Part shown: in pieces, positions 10,395-22,250 of the stretch
Position numbering within the stretch: position 1 is the first letter of the stretch
Layout: each line of letters starts with the position of its first letter
Origin: Chara braunii
Lineage: Eukaryota > Streptophyta > Charophyceae > Charales > Characeae
Direction of reading: 5' to 3'
NCBI GenBank assembly: GCA_003427395.1
Contig: BFEA01000004.1
Span: 6,196,128-6,247,985 of the forward strand
Length of the DNA: 51,858 nucleotides
Notes under the pieces: generated by a model
Told to the model about the DNA's origin: nothing
Seen by the model: the letters and a program-made list of their open reading frames with translations, nothing else
The model's database searches: none
Translations under genes and position numbers: made by a program

Positions 10395-12230
10395 GCGGGC
10401 CAGCCTCTGGTGAATCCTTGTATGACCTTCCCAGAAGGTATTTCTACAATGCAAGGACAAAGATTAATTCGGGGCCCCATTAATTTCACAAGCTGTCCAT
10501 GATCAACTACTGCTCATTCGGGATGTTGAGGGTTGTTCTTCCAATAGTAGCCATTTAATATTTCACTCGCCACATCATGCGTTGACGTGGTGATCCGTGG
10601 GACCGTGATGCTTAGTTAAACAGGGGGTATTTGCACTCTCTGTGGTAAGCCTACACGTTTCACTGGCATACAAGTGAAGAATCCGTAGCCAATACTACTC
10701 CAATAGGATACAGTATATTCAACAATTGCAAATAGAAAGTAGTAAAGCAAGGCGATTGTCTAGTTGAAGCTCTCAATGAATTTCTCTGCTACCTTTCATC
10801 AAACATTGTTCACTCGGGATGTTGAATGAAGGGCAGATAGGATAAATAGAGTGAAGAAATTAGGCCTTTGTGGTAAGTGCAGATTGAAAGTGGGGATTAA
10901 AACTTTACATTGGTGGTAAAAACCGTTGCGGAAGATAAAGCGATGAGATGAGCATAAATTAAGGTAATATAGGGCTCACATTCACGATCTTCTAGGAGAT
11001 ATTTGTAGAAGAACAATAGCATAACATGATAAAATGGACATCAACATTTTATGTATCATTACTCCACTGACAAGAGTTGGGAGAGAGAAAAATAATCGTA
11101 AGAGGGCGATACGGTGTTTTACAAGGATCTAGGTGTTGGAATATAGAAGAGAAGATCAGGGTAGTGTGAAGAGATTGATTACAGGTGACCTGAAAGAGAA
11201 GATAGGATGATGGAAGAGGCTGAATGCATCAACAGAGGGAAGAAGTTGTGATCATATCGTGTAAGGAGTTGTCGGGGTCAGTGGAGAAAGTGTACATCAG
11301 AATTGTACACTTGACGATTGAGGGAGAGCAGACTCAACAAAAAGGGTATTGCACGGGCGATCCTTCACTCCCACGAGGCTGAGGAAAGCTCATTGAGGTG
11401 GGACAGTACCCATGACAGAAGTGCTCGGATCCACCAGACCCACGCTTATGTGAACGGCAACTGTGAAGAATCCCCTCCAGTGAATCATCTCCCCCTATTT
11501 TTGAGTCCCCCCCCCCCCATCTCCCTCATTCCTGGTTTCTACCCTGTTGTCAGCTTAAGGTGTAACCAAGCCAAAAAAAAAAAAAAAAAAAAAGGAAAGA
11601 GGGGAGGGAGGGGGGGGGAGAACATGGAAGGTGAAAAATCGTGATCTAGCAAATCATCAACGCAGAAAAATCTTGTTAGGGTATTGTAAGTGTCTTAATT
11701 TAATCTCTACTTTAAATCGAATGAGTTGATTGATTTTGCTCAATTTTTAATTCATTTAAATTAATATAGTTCTTGAAACGCTGCATGATTCAAATCTCCC
11801 TTACACTACTTGGGGAACTGTATTCCACAGATTGATGCTTAAACTTTTGCTAAAACAGCAAGGCATTGGTAACGCAACATTTTTCCAGTTCTCTCTTGTG
11901 CTCTGTTGAGGAAGAGCTCAATGATTCTGTTGATTATCGATTCCAACTCACCTTCACAATATTTGGTACTTAGTCGTCTGGAATAGTAATCATCATGAGA
12001 TTGGGGACCAAGCGGGCGAGGGGTCAGGGATCTCTATTGTTCTATTAGGGTGCCATGAGGCACACACTTTTTCGACAGTTGGGATCCTCTCCCTATGCCC
12101 GCTCAGGTATTAACCAACTGGGCAGAATACAAGGGATGTTACCGACGGTTTTGGCTGGGGGAAATAGAAAGGAAGTAATACACCCGCTATAGAAGAATAC
12201 AATACAACCAAGTGACACCCAATCAGAGCG
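10395..12230. other. unassigned non-coding stretch upstream of the LINE
   Basis: AT-rich, stop-dense DNA. An A run (about 11572-11593) follows a C run (about 11506-11518). The sequence before the A run could be a decayed retroposed copy, but no RNA-promoter boxes or target duplications were found. The true 5' end of the LINE may lie in this segment. Confidence 0.45.
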
Positions 12231-12268
12231 AAAAGGTGGTTCAGAAATAACAGTCGGAACAACTGTCA

Positions 12269-15200
12269 ATGATCACTCAACAGACCCAGGGAAAGGAAGT
12301 AACGAGCAATCATATATCTTTGATTTCATCAGCACATTTCAATCAACAGAGAAAGGTACACCAGCTTCCCTCAAGATCGAGTATTTCCGCATCACATGCC
12401 TTCCCTAAATTGAAAATGAGAGACTCTGTGGGGAGTGATGATGAGGTTCTAACAGAAGAAGAAAAAATGATAGGGCAAGCTAAGCTAAATCACAAGTATT
12501 CATCCATGTCTAAAGGTACCCTATCACCACATACTATGCAACAGTCCCAAAGAGATCAGACTACCGCAGAACCCAAGACTGCACAACCAACTTGGGTTCA
12601 AAGAGTGAGGGATACATTGCAAAACAAAACATTGAACATTATGCGTCCATTAATTGGATCCGTGGGCTCGGTGGCAGAGGAATTGAAAGTTCCCATGCGA
12701 AACTTGTCCCCCGCACAAACTTATTTTCTCACTCTCTTCCTCCATCCTTCATAACAATAAGTTATAGACCAAGAGGGAAGGAAAACCTTGATGAAATCCT
12801 ATCCTACTTACAAGCTGGCAAATAGAGATGCAATATACAGGAAGCATGCAAGCAATTGGGTATTCTACGGGGACAACACACATAGGTCAATGAACGATAA
12901 GATTAAATGGTTGTGCAAACGGTTGGAATCTATAAAGGATGGACAAAAAACAGTTTCTGAGTTTTTTTTTTAATCCAACCGGTTTCGTCAAAAATATTCA
13001 TTGTCCTTTGTTTGTTTGAGCAAGATAAGTGTTAATTGGATGGTTGAAAAAAATTGAAATGGGATAGGTCAGAGGTTAGAATCTACCCGTGGCTCTCTAA
13101 AAAGATTGGACTGGAGGAAAAAAGAGAGCAGTTAATACGAGACCTCTATTGGTTGGAGTTGCGACACATTCCAATAGAGGTTCAAAAAACATTCATTCAT
13201 GATTTTGGATAACAGTTGAAAATTATGGATTTCATCGACCCACTGCCCACACACGTGGCAAAGAGAGATGATTACTTAATGCTTGCACTTGACTTGCCAA
13301 AAGACCAACTATTTTCAATAAATAATGTATTTTATTCAAATGGGAGGGAATATTTTTCATATACATATGGCGCATAAGTTTTGCCTGTGGTGCTTCAAGT
13401 GCAGAGCATATAGTCATCTCAATACGGAGTATGCCTATCCGCAACACCCGCAACATGCTATCTCTCCCGATCAAATGCTCAGCCAGGACCCACAGAGACC
13501 ACATAGTGACATAGATGGTTACTGGTGGTCCCAGGATATAAGGGATGGGTGTACAGTGACGACTACAACCAGGCTGACCAACTTATTGGCCGATTTTTGG
13601 ACGGCAGGGGAGATCTTCGTAAGACCCCTCGTCCACCGGCTGATTGGCTACCCCCCAAATAGTCCCTGCATCCCAAACAATCTCAGGAGTCTGCCAAAAA
13701 CCAGTCTCGGAGTGGGACCAAGCCTGTAGGGGTAGTAGGAGCTCCTAGGACCACTGGAACTGGAGAAGGTGCTTGATCTGTTGGGATTGCTGAGAATGGT
13801 GGGGAAACAAGTATAAAGAAGGATATGCAAAACATTCTCAAAAGAACAGGTAAAGGGTTGTAGTATTACCCACCTTATGAAGAAGAGACAAACCTGGGGA
13901 ACAAGAGGAATAAATTTATTGGTCCACCCTCGATGGGCTATATGCCAAAAAATGGGCAATCATCAGCTGTTGAATGGCGAGTGGTTATAAAAAATTGGAC
14001 TGAGAAACATGTTACACCATTATCAACGCAGTCAGGAGAGTCAAAACAACACTGGTCAGATGAAATGGCTGATGGTAAATCCCAAAATGAAGGTAAGAAA
14101 GAAGAGGTTATGAATGAGGGGGATGAGGATCACGAAAATATGAATGTTGATGTTTTTAAGGATGTGCTTGGGATGAAACCCATAGAGGTGGAAGCAGCAC
14201 CAGTTACCGCCTTCCCACTCAAAACATTGAACTCAAAAGAAGACAACATGGAGTTGTCACTAGACTTGCATACAAAATTCGTTAAAATTGTTGATTGGTT
14301 AGTAACTAATTTGAGAAAAAAAAATCCTAATTTGGAAGACAAGTTGTGACAACAAATCTACAGCTAGTTGAGGCCTATATTGGCTAGTAGTGACAACTTG
14401 AAGTTGGTGCTGCAAGATGGCCCCCCAGGAGGAGCAGACTGGTTTGATATTTATAATCGGTTGTTGCATGCCGTTTCCGCTCATTTTAATCCCGTGTTAT
14501 TGGAGGGAGGGGGCTCACTTGCTGGGTTATCAGCAAGAACCACAACTGATTTGCGCTCAATCACCAGAAGGAACTGGTGTAAGTACGGACGCGAGGATTA
14601 GCTTGCTGGGTTCTCAGCAGGATCAGGAGTTGAAATATTCTCAGCCCTCACATAACCTTGATACTAGTATTACGCTAATGGATACTCATTCCAAATATAA
14701 GAAAGAATTGAAAAAAATCAAAGACCTTGCTTAAAAAAGGATAGAGTGCAAACAAGAAAGATTCAAAGGTATGAAATCTCTACAAGAAGAAAGGAGACCC
14801 AAAGGGAAAGTAAATGTCAATGCATACATTGTGAAACTAACCCGCAAAACGCCGTTGCGCCAAAAGAAGCTCAACCACTATGTCGTGACCCCCAAAAAGG
14901 CAAAGCCAAAAATAACTATGGAAAACAATAGTCTTAACAGAAAAAAAAAAATTCAAAATAAACAGACACCGCAATTGGTTTCGCAGGGTTGCAATCACAC
15001 TGGTGGTACCAGGGTCCCAATGGGCTTGTTGGAAAATCACAAAGCTAATGAATCAGCATCAATGAGTATGTTGGAAAGTTAGGGACACAATGAGCGGTCT
15101 GTTGAAGGATCTGAGCAACAACGGTCTGTGCAGGATGGGTACTCTTTTCTTGGCACACAAGAAAGGAACGCTCAATCCGCTCCCTCAAATCCGGCAGATC

Positions 15201-15776
15201 TGTATGAAGGGGAATCTTGTGGGCTTATGGCATATTCCAGGCCTAAAAGGGCAGAACCAGTACCAGTAGGGAGCATGTTGAATGAAGATCAGACAACACA
15301 AGAGTCTCAATGCCCAAAATAAGATCCTATCTAGGATCTTAGCTTAGATGAGGACCCGCCCCCCCGCAAAGTGAAAGAGTTCACATGTAATCCAAAGCTC
15401 AAAGAAGTAGTCTCAGAATTAACGGGTGAACGTAAATATTTGTTGCTTACTAATAATCTAAAAAACCCAGTTCCTTCCCATCAAACGATAGTCAAACACA
15501 ATGCTTCACAAGCGGAAGGAAAACGAAATCATTACGTAATCGATGCATCCGAGCAACTCGTACTGATAAGATGGATGATGAGATTGATCTGACAAAAGAT
15601 TTGCCTCAACAGGGCGCCGAGGAAAATGAACAAAACAAAGAGAGAGTTCACTCCTCATTACCGCTTGCATCCGGGGCAACAAGTAGACGACGGTGGTTGA
15701 CCATAACGAAAGATGACATGAGGCTCTCACAGACAGGTATTGTGATTTTTCTTGTTAGGCGCAAGCAAGAGGCTTA
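12269..15776 (+). pseudogene. LINE ORF1 (gag-like RNA-binding protein), frameshifted
   Basis: LINE ORF1 proteins bind element RNA to form the retrotransposition particle. The segment opens with a 161-codon frame from ATG at 12269. At 13141-13380 a DUF4283-like stretch reads WLELRHIPIEVQ...FIDPLPTHVAKRDDYLMLAL...YFSYTYG with one internal stop. One frame over, at about 13391-13432, is a zinc knuckle CFKCRAYSHLNTEY. The C-x2-C-x4-H spacing is kept, but the last Cys is Tyr. A charged low-complexity C-terminal part follows (13933-14349, then pieces to 15776). The architecture is known from plant L1 ORF1; frameshifts and stops show that it cannot make protein. Confidence 0.75.
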
Positions 15777-16217
15777 GGAGGTAGGTCTATAAATACGGCA
15801 AGGAACTTTGCTGGTTGAGGAGTGAAAAATTGAAAGAGTTCCAGATCAAATCCAGTAAGCTATGGGCTGAAACCGATGTGTGCACTCTCCTAGTTAGACT
15901 CCTGTGTCACGGTATCCTCGAAAAGGGAGGATTCTTAGATGAGGGAAATTGAAAAGTTGCATAATGATCCCATTTTTTGTAGGCGTATTGAGGCCATATG
16001 GGTTTCCTAAGGAGAAAAAGGGTACGATGGATGAAATTTAAGTGATTGATGCACTATACAATAAGGATAAAGGATGGAAATTACGGAGAAGCTGTGTGTC
16101 CGATTTTGAATTCAACACGGGTTCCGCGTTGAATTCTCGTTAAACTCCCGTTCAAACGCGAGTTTGACACGAATTAACGGGGTCCGGGATGATTTGTTTC
16201 TTGGGCTAAAAGTTATC

Positions 16218-16219
<2 letters not shown>

Positions 16220-16264
<45 letters not shown>
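16220..16264. repeat. (AT)n microsatellite
   Basis: A pure AT tract of about 45 bases inside the candidate insertion. Confidence 0.95.
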
Positions 16265-16268
<4 letters not shown>

Positions 16269-17242
16269 ACATGGGGTTGTAGGTTTTTTTGAGGGCTACA
16301 ACCCTGTATTTTTATTTTTATTTTTTGATGCCTAAATATATTTAAAAAAAAATCAAAAACATAAACACACAATGAAAAAACAGAAACTAAAATGAAATGA
16401 GTGTTTTTGTTTTGGGTTTCACACAAATTTTTTAAGGGCTAAAACAAAAATAAAAAAAACAAATAAAAAATATAGGGTTGTAGATCTTTCAAAGATGTAC
16501 AACAATTTATTTTTTATTTATTTTCTTGAAACTTCGTGTATTTTAAAAAAAATCAAAACCATAAAAAGCAAAAAAAAAAAAAAAAAAAACACACACACAC
16601 AAAAAAAAATTTGGGTCTGTAGCAGGTTGCATGAGTCTGGCGTCAGTTGGTTGAGGAAACCCAGGCCCTGGGCTGCCTGTTTGAATGTATGGAAAACAGA
16701 CCCTGGGTTGGATACGGGTACTGGGCCAAACACAGGCCAAAGGCAGTTGGGGGCATGCAACCACCTCAGGCCCAAGGCCTGTTCTCGTTCGTGCTGGGCC
16801 TCAGGCTATCAGGCCCTACCGGAAGCTTCCTGGGACTAAACACAGGCAAGCCACTTCGATATAGCAAAGGGTTTGCCTTCACATTGGGCATTCAGGTGCT
16901 GGCTGCATGCTGCGTAAGCGCTACCGCGCTGTAGCTCGTTGGCACTCACGCGCTCACGGTCGAGCAGGAAGGAGCAGGCAGCCATAGCCGAGTTGTGTTG
17001 TAGCTCGCTGGCGCACATGCCAACAATCATACACACACACACACACACATGCACGTTGCACATACTAATAATGATTAGAGTCTCCATCAGAGAAAGTGGT
17101 ACTTAACCAGTGGGCTTGCCTACAAACAAGTGTGAATGTCATTCACACAGAACAAAAGGCAGATGGGCGACTTCTTTTCCACATTGATTTGATTCATTAG
17201 TGGATATAAGATGACACCAAAACAAACAAAACAAATACATAT

Positions 17243-17392
17243 TTGGTGATTATTAAAACAAACACACACTTACAAATACACACATACAAAAGCACACGCT
17301 CATACATTCATATTCATGCACAGACATACTCTCACGCACAGGCACACACATTAGTGACACATACACACATACGCGCACACACAACGATTTTC
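17243..17392. repeat. impure CA-rich tract
   Basis: ACAC repeats interrupted by AT, CG and TAC variants over about 150 bases. This appears to be an old, decayed CA microsatellite. Confidence 0.8.
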
Positions 17393-17619
17393 CGGAACAC
17401 GTGCATCAATTCTGTTTTTCCGAAAAGCGCGGGAGCGGCCCATTTTCGCGTTTAACGCAAATTCAACGGGATTTTTTTTAATGTAACGGGATTCAACGGG
17501 AGTTTAATTCCCCGTTCTCCGTTAAAAAGATACACAACTGAGACGGAATGTGGACCTAGATCTCATGGCCCTTAATTTGCCTATGTTAAGCACAATAAGA
17601 AACAAGCCATTTATGACTA

Positions 17620-18330
17620 AATGAAAGGGATTGATGGTAGAGAATGGTCTGACGTCATCTATATCCAAAAGACTCGTCAAGGACACAAATGCTGATAATT
17701 TTCGTTACAAAGAGTTGTGGCCACATCAGTCTTTTCGATTTCATGTTCTCAAGCCCGAAAGTGTTAAAGTGGCCATTTGGATACCCCTGGGCATCAGAGC
17801 AAAAGTTGTTCACTGGGAAGTAGATCCGGATCAAGGAAGATGGGTGTATGTTCTAACAATGCTAAAACTTTAGATTGTCAATATCCTTTGTGTATACGGA
17901 GAGGTTGGAGATCGTCGTATCTTTTTCTAGAATATTCTCCTTCGTCTCCCGGTGGGTTTCCCGGTTATCTTAGCAGAACATTTCAATGTCACCCCAGAAA
18001 GACATCTGGACCGTTGGCGTACTCCATCTCCATGACCAACTTATATAGAGGCCGATGAACTAATCATTTCTCATTTATGTCACACACTCTGAATCTTTTT
18101 TATTTTTACAGAAGACTTAGTCCCACATCTAAGTCATTTACATGTTTCAGGAAAGGTTAATCAGGACAAAGTATTAAATCTCGCATTGATCAAATTCTAG
18201 TAGCCCAGGAGTTACAAGGGGCACTACAGGCGGCGGAAATATTTCATAAAAGTTCTTTTCCTGATTTAGATCATTCAATATGTGTAGCTATTTTCTTTTC
18301 GCAAAAAACTTGATAAAGGCAGAGGATATT
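17620..18330 (+). pseudogene. LINE ORF2 endonuclease domain (EEP/APE type), decayed
   Basis: This domain nicks target DNA to prime reverse transcription. In shifting plus-strand frames it shows WSDVIYIQKTRQ (about 17646-17681; compare the conserved D-I-x-x-x-Q-E-T motif, with Glu replaced by Lys), HFNVTPERHLDR (about 17979-18014; compare the GDFN motif), SRIDQILVAQE (about 18177-18210) and FPDLDHSICVAIFF (about 18255-18296; the SDH motif with Ser replaced by Leu). The order and spacing fit the exonuclease-endonuclease-phosphatase fold. Catalytic positions are damaged and frames are broken. Confidence 0.8.
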
Positions 18331-19306
18331 ATAAATTAAACACATCTCACCTCAAAATCGAAAACTTTGTTAATTATCTTCAAGATGTGTGGCACTTCTG
18401 GAGTGAACAAAGGTATCTCATAAAAAATGACATCAGATGGTTCAACAACAGTCTATGCTTTCTAGGTCGTAAATGCAATGAATATTTCAAAATATTAGCT
18501 TCACAAAGGAACTCGAAAGAAACACAATTGCACAATAGGATCCAATAACTTCAACAAATAGAAACAAAGTATGAAAATCACGAAATTCTAGAACCTATAG
18601 CCAATAAAATATAAAATCTTGAAAACCAGTTGTTGACTCTTATGGAATATAGATAGCAAGGAATGCGAATTAGAGGAAAACTCAGGCGACACAATATGGA
18701 AGGACCTATGGATGCGCGCTTTTTCACTACGGCTAGAGCAAGGGTGGGTAATACTATAATTGAAGCATTGACAAATCCTTCAAATGGAAATGCACCTTTA
18801 GTCACATCTACTGCAGCCTGTACCAAACTTGCCCGGAAATTCCTTGAAGATTTTTTCACGTCAAATAATGGTAATATCCCTTTGGATCAGCGAAACAAGG
18901 AAATCAAAGAGTTCGTTCAAATGTTGAGTAAGTCGCTATCAAAGAAATAAAAGAAAATCATGAAAAAATCACTAACCAGAGTAGAAATATGAACAACCTT
19001 GATGCTCATGGATGAGGAGAAAACATCATGGATTGATGGACCACCAAAGGAATTATAGAAAAATGTATGGGATTTTTTGTCACAAGACTTTCTAGAGTAT
19101 TATCAGGTGGCCTGGTTGTCAGGAGACATGGGAAAAGTAGTGGGATAGGGAGTATTAACTCTCTTACGCAAACAAAGGATAAAACAAATATTATGAATTA
19201 TCGCTCCATCACATTGTTTACGGTAGTGTATAAATTAGTAGCAAAGGCAGTAGCTGAACGAATGTCCAAAGTAATTTCAGACATTATACATCATGCCCAA
19301 AGCATG

Positions 19307-19383
19307 TCACGACGAATATCTACTCAAACCTTGTACACACCGCCCGTGACACCATGATAATTTCTTTTGCCTGAAATCGTCTG
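19307..19383 (+). pseudogene. mitochondrial-type SSU rRNA (rns) fragment
   Basis: GAATATCTACTCA followed by CCTTGTACACACCGCCCG, then GACACCATGATAATTT (about 19314-19366), is the near-universal decoding-region segment of 16S-type rRNA. It carries one G in place of the usual C in CCCGTCACACC. The following TTTGCCTGAAATCGTC fits the variable helix 44 portion of an organellar SSU rRNA. Only about 75 bases are present. Confidence 0.85.
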
Positions 19384-19386
19384 TAT

Positions 19387-19459
19387 GATAAATCAATGAA
19401 TTTGAACCCGCGTCTTCGCCATGAAAAAACAATGTCCTATACCCCTAGACGAAAAAGAC
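19387..19459 (-). pseudogene. tRNA-Glu(UUC)-like sequence, mitochondrial type
   Basis: On the minus strand GTCTTTTTCGTCTAGGGGTA and AGGACATTG lead into an anticodon loop TTTTCAT with anticodon UUC. GCGGGTTCAAAT then follows as the T-arm. The TCGTCTAG..GGACA D-arm signature is typical of tRNA-Glu. Acceptor and T-stem pairing is poor, so it is a degraded copy. Confidence 0.6.
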
Positions 19460-19468
19460 GAATGAATG

Positions 19469-19539
19469 TGCTTGTAGCTCAATTGGATAAAGCACCAAAC
19501 TACGGATTTGGGGGTTGAGACTTCAAGTCTTTCCAAGCA
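19469..19539 (+). pseudogene. tRNA-Arg(ACG)-like sequence, mitochondrial type
   Basis: TGCTTG pairs with CAAGCA (six acceptor pairs) and the D-arm box is TAGCTCAATTGG. The anticodon stem CCAAA/TTTGG is perfect, with loop CTACGGA and anticodon ACG. The T-arm GAGAC/CTTTC has one mismatch. It may still fold, but the CCA-proximal end coincides with the insertion junction and there is no nuclear tRNA context. It is treated as a NUMT copy. Confidence 0.7.
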
Positions 19540-20404
19540 TGGGTTCTTATTACAGACAGAAACATACAAGATAATATAATTCTAAACTTATGAATTGGTC
19601 AGAATTACTCACCAATCTAAATATAATGCGACCTTTATCTTTATAGATTTTGAGAAAACATATGATCAAGTAGATTGATTCTTTTTGGATAAATGCCTAT
19701 AAAATTTTAACTTTGGTCTTTCTTTTAGAAAATGGATTCAGATTCTGCATAAGAATGTCTCTACTAGGGTCATGGTTAATAGTAATGTTGCGCCTCCTAT
19801 CCCGTTATATAGATCAGTTAGACAAGGAGAGTCGATTGCTCCCTACCTTTTTGTGATTGTTATGGAAGCTCTACCAGAAAATCTCCGTCATCACAAGGAT
19901 ATCAGACGTATTCAAATAACTTATATACCTGAAGATGCAATCCCGGTCTGCTCTCTATTTGTTGGTGATTTTTCTCTCATGGTAGATGCATCATAAGAAA
20001 ACATGATGGGAGTCCGAAAAATGATGGACAAGTTTTGTCGTTTATCTGATATGAGAGTCAATTGGGGTAACAAAACATTAGGATGGTGGATTCAGGCCCC
20101 CAGAACAACCTCATGTCAAGTGACTTCCCATAGATACTTTTATTCGCGTACTGAGAATATCTCTGTCCCGTGTGGGAAAGCAAAAAACAAACAATGAATG
20201 TATACCTCAACAAGCTCGGTCAAATTTGATCTCTGGAAAAACAATCACTCTTCTCTCTTTGGACGTAATGTGGTTATAGCCTCCATCTGATATAAATAAA
20301 CCATATGACCACTAAATAAAAAAAAACCTTAAAATTTTTTCAACAACAGTTGTCCTCCTTTCTATAGAGAGGTAATCATGAGTTTAAGAATGTAATCAGT
20401 AGAG

Positions 20405-20545
20405 TAACATGACAATCAGTTATCCAACCTAAGACTAGCGGTGGGTTAGGGGTAATTAACGTAGTCACTCAAGCTATGACTCTTTCCATACAATGCATAA
20501 AACGATTGGTCTTTAATCAACAAACTCCCTGCTCAACACTGGCAT
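20405..20545 (+). pseudogene. LINE ORF2 post-RT conserved segment
   Basis: Translation gives VIQPKTSGGLGVINVVTQAM (about 20416-20475). It matches the PK..GGLG(I/V) signature found after the RT palm and thumb in plant L1 ORF2. Flanking frames are broken. Confidence 0.75.
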
Positions 20546-21059
20546 GAGAGCAAATTAAACGCTTAACACCAGAAACGGTAGAGAATGTTTAGGATGGGAA
20601 CCAATGCTTAGCCACTCCCAAAAGGAAAAGTTAGAGATTTAACAAATTAATTATTCTCTAATAGACTAACTACAAAAAGGGATTTGTGTAATGATTCCTT
20701 TTGGATCACCCTTGTCAAAATATGACAAAAATTATCTCCGACTGACGATAACCCCCCTAAAAGGTGGGAGGAAGTATGCCAATAACTTCTTCTTGACTCA
20801 TAAATGGATTAGAGACTCTCAAGAGTGTGTCCTTCACTATACGGACTCGCTCTGAAATTGATGGGGAAAAACAAAAAAGTTTAAGAATAAAAGATATTTG
20901 GAATAATGAATCTAACGATTGGATTGATCTTGCAATACTAAAATATACCTTCGTTACTCTCACCACTCGCCTGAAGCACTGGGTAAAATAATTGAGCTAA
21001 TCCCCTTGAACTAAATGCGGATTTTTCGCAAGGGACCCAAACCGAAAATGAATGATTAA

Positions 21060-22242
21060 GTGCCCCTTAAGAACCATCCCCAAAAAATTGAAAACATCCT
21101 AGACAAATTTTCGAATGCAGACATCCTCCTTCAACTCTATGATCTTTTACAATATCACACTCTCCACCCTAAAAGTCGGGGTCAGATCCAATGGGTGCAA
21201 GCTAGCCAAACGTTGAGAATTAGAGTATTAAGAAAGAATGATCGACAGACCTTTAAACCTGATACTCCCATCTTCAGCTTAGCATTAAACCCAACTAATT
21301 GGATCTGGAACTCTCCCAGTAAACAAAATAATTTTGACAAGAATTATAAACGTGTCCTACATACTCTTAGAGCAAAATCTACCTATAAAATGTTAAACGT
21401 GAGAATTAATATAAAGAACAAGGTGTCAGCCAAATGGATGAAACATCTCAATCTTAACAGAGCAAACGTAAGATGAATCAAATGGTTTAACTTATTGAAA
21501 TCCAAACTAACGAAGATGTCATCTCTTCAATGACAAATTACACAGCGATGCCTTCCCACTCATGATTGGTTGATAGACAGATTTTCTTTAGAACAAAAAG
21601 GAGCATCTACGTGACGTAAATTTGCAAATTTGCCTTTTACAGCAGGTTGATCCCTGAAACTATCGAGCATATCTTCCTGCAATGCCCTGAAGCTATATGG
21701 TTATGGAGGTAGTGGGATAAAGTTTGAAATCAGTTAGGCCCACAAACTCGATGGCCATGGAGTTGGAAAACAATTCTTTTCGAATCATGGATTGTTGAGC
21801 CATATGATGACTTTACACAAAACCTCTTCACCATGGGGAGAAAAGTAGTCATATGGGCCATTCGCCTAAATGGACCCGAATTCACTGAAACTATTAAATT
21901 GTGTGTCCAAACAAAAAATACAACTAAATGAGAACAAGCGAAAGGAAAAAATGCAACACTCGTCTTCACGAGATGAAATCCACAAACATATTCAAAAATT
22001 CAGTACTTGCTGACTTGGAGGAAACCAGGGGGAAAATGAGAAAAGTGAAATGGGAAAAGGCTATACAAGGGGACAATGAAAAAATAAGGAGAGAGTATAG
22101 GATAGTATTCCAAGTCTGGACGTTGGTAAACTCATCTATTCCCATTTACCCAATGGTAGAGTTTCCTGACCCCTTTCCCCCTTTCCCCCTCCACTATTGG
22201 CTATGGTTTCGAGGTTTTGGTTTGGGTATGATTGAAGTGTGA
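21060..22242 (+). pseudogene. LINE ORF2 C-terminal region with zinc-finger (zf-RVT) remnant
   Basis: A 138-codon frame from 21060 contains NPTNWIWNSPSKQNN, the spacer common before the terminal finger. At about 21652-21708 PETIEHIFLQCPEAIWLWR matches the E-x-x-x-H-x-x-x-x-C half of the zf-RVT domain, interrupted directly afterwards by a stop. Readable frames continue to about 22242. No clear poly(A) tail follows. Confidence 0.7.
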
Positions 22243-22250
22243 AGATTTCA

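Larger units (their letters stand above)
16115..17545. mobile_element. candidate TIR element inserted between LINE ORF1 and ORF2
   Basis: Related termini lie in opposite orientation. The left end contains CGTTGAATTCTCGTTAAACTCCCGTT (about 16128-16153). The right end, read as reverse complement, contains GGGGAATTAAACTCCCGTTGAATCCCG (about 17480-17507). Both ends are rich in CGTTGAAT and CCCGTT motifs. The interior differs from the LINE: it has an AT microsatellite, T/A runs and a GC-richer block (about 16620-16990). It separates the ORF1 remnant from the endonuclease motif at 17634. No transposase and no certain target duplication were seen. Confidence 0.4.
19307..19541. other. mitochondrial DNA insertion (NUMT) inside the LINE reverse transcriptase
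   Basis: LINE coding similarity stops after the HHAQS codons (about 19291-19305) and resumes with RNIQDNIIL. Between them lie an SSU rRNA 3' region, a tRNA-Glu-like sequence (minus) and a tRNA-Arg(ACG)-like sequence (plus). The junctions share AAGCATG (19300-19306 and 19535-19541), which is either microhomology or a short target duplication. The right junction falls at the 3' end of the tRNA-Arg-like sequence. The organellar source is judged from rRNA and tRNA sequence character. Confidence 0.75.
18650..20100 (+). pseudogene. LINE ORF2 reverse transcriptase, split and inactive
   Basis: The RT copies element RNA at the nicked target. Seen in order: TKDKTNIMNYRSITLFTVVY (about 19169-19228, RT motif 1-2 region), the NUMT interruption at 19307-19541, RNIQDNIILN (about 19557-19586), FIFIDFEKTYDQVD (about 19635-19676, palm motif A with its Asp), SVRQGESIAPYLFVIVMEAL (about 19815-19874, motif B region) and LFVGDFSLMVDAS (about 19957-19995). 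In the last motif the usual FADD is FVGD, so one of the two catalytic aspartates is lost. The region from 18663 encodes a charged pre-RT linker. Confidence 0.85.
12230..22250 (+). mobile_element. long decayed L1-clade LINE with two later insertions
   Basis: The domain order on the plus strand is that of plant L1 elements. An ORF1 has a DUF4283-like region and a CCHC zinc knuckle (12.27-15.78 kb). It is followed by an ORF2 with an endonuclease (about 17.6-18.3 kb), reverse transcriptase (about 19.1-20.1 kb), a post-RT GGLGV-type motif (about 20.42 kb) and a terminal zinc-finger-like region (about 21.65 kb). Frameshifts and stops occur every few hundred bases, so the element is dead. ORF1 and ORF2 are separated by a candidate TIR insertion (about 16.1-17.5 kb), and the reverse transcriptase is split by mitochondrial DNA (19307-19541). 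Exact ends and target duplications were not found. Confidence 0.9.

Noticed and set aside
11318-11600. Retroposed element ending in the A run at about 11572-11593
   Set aside because: No promoter boxes and no target-site duplication could be found around the A run.
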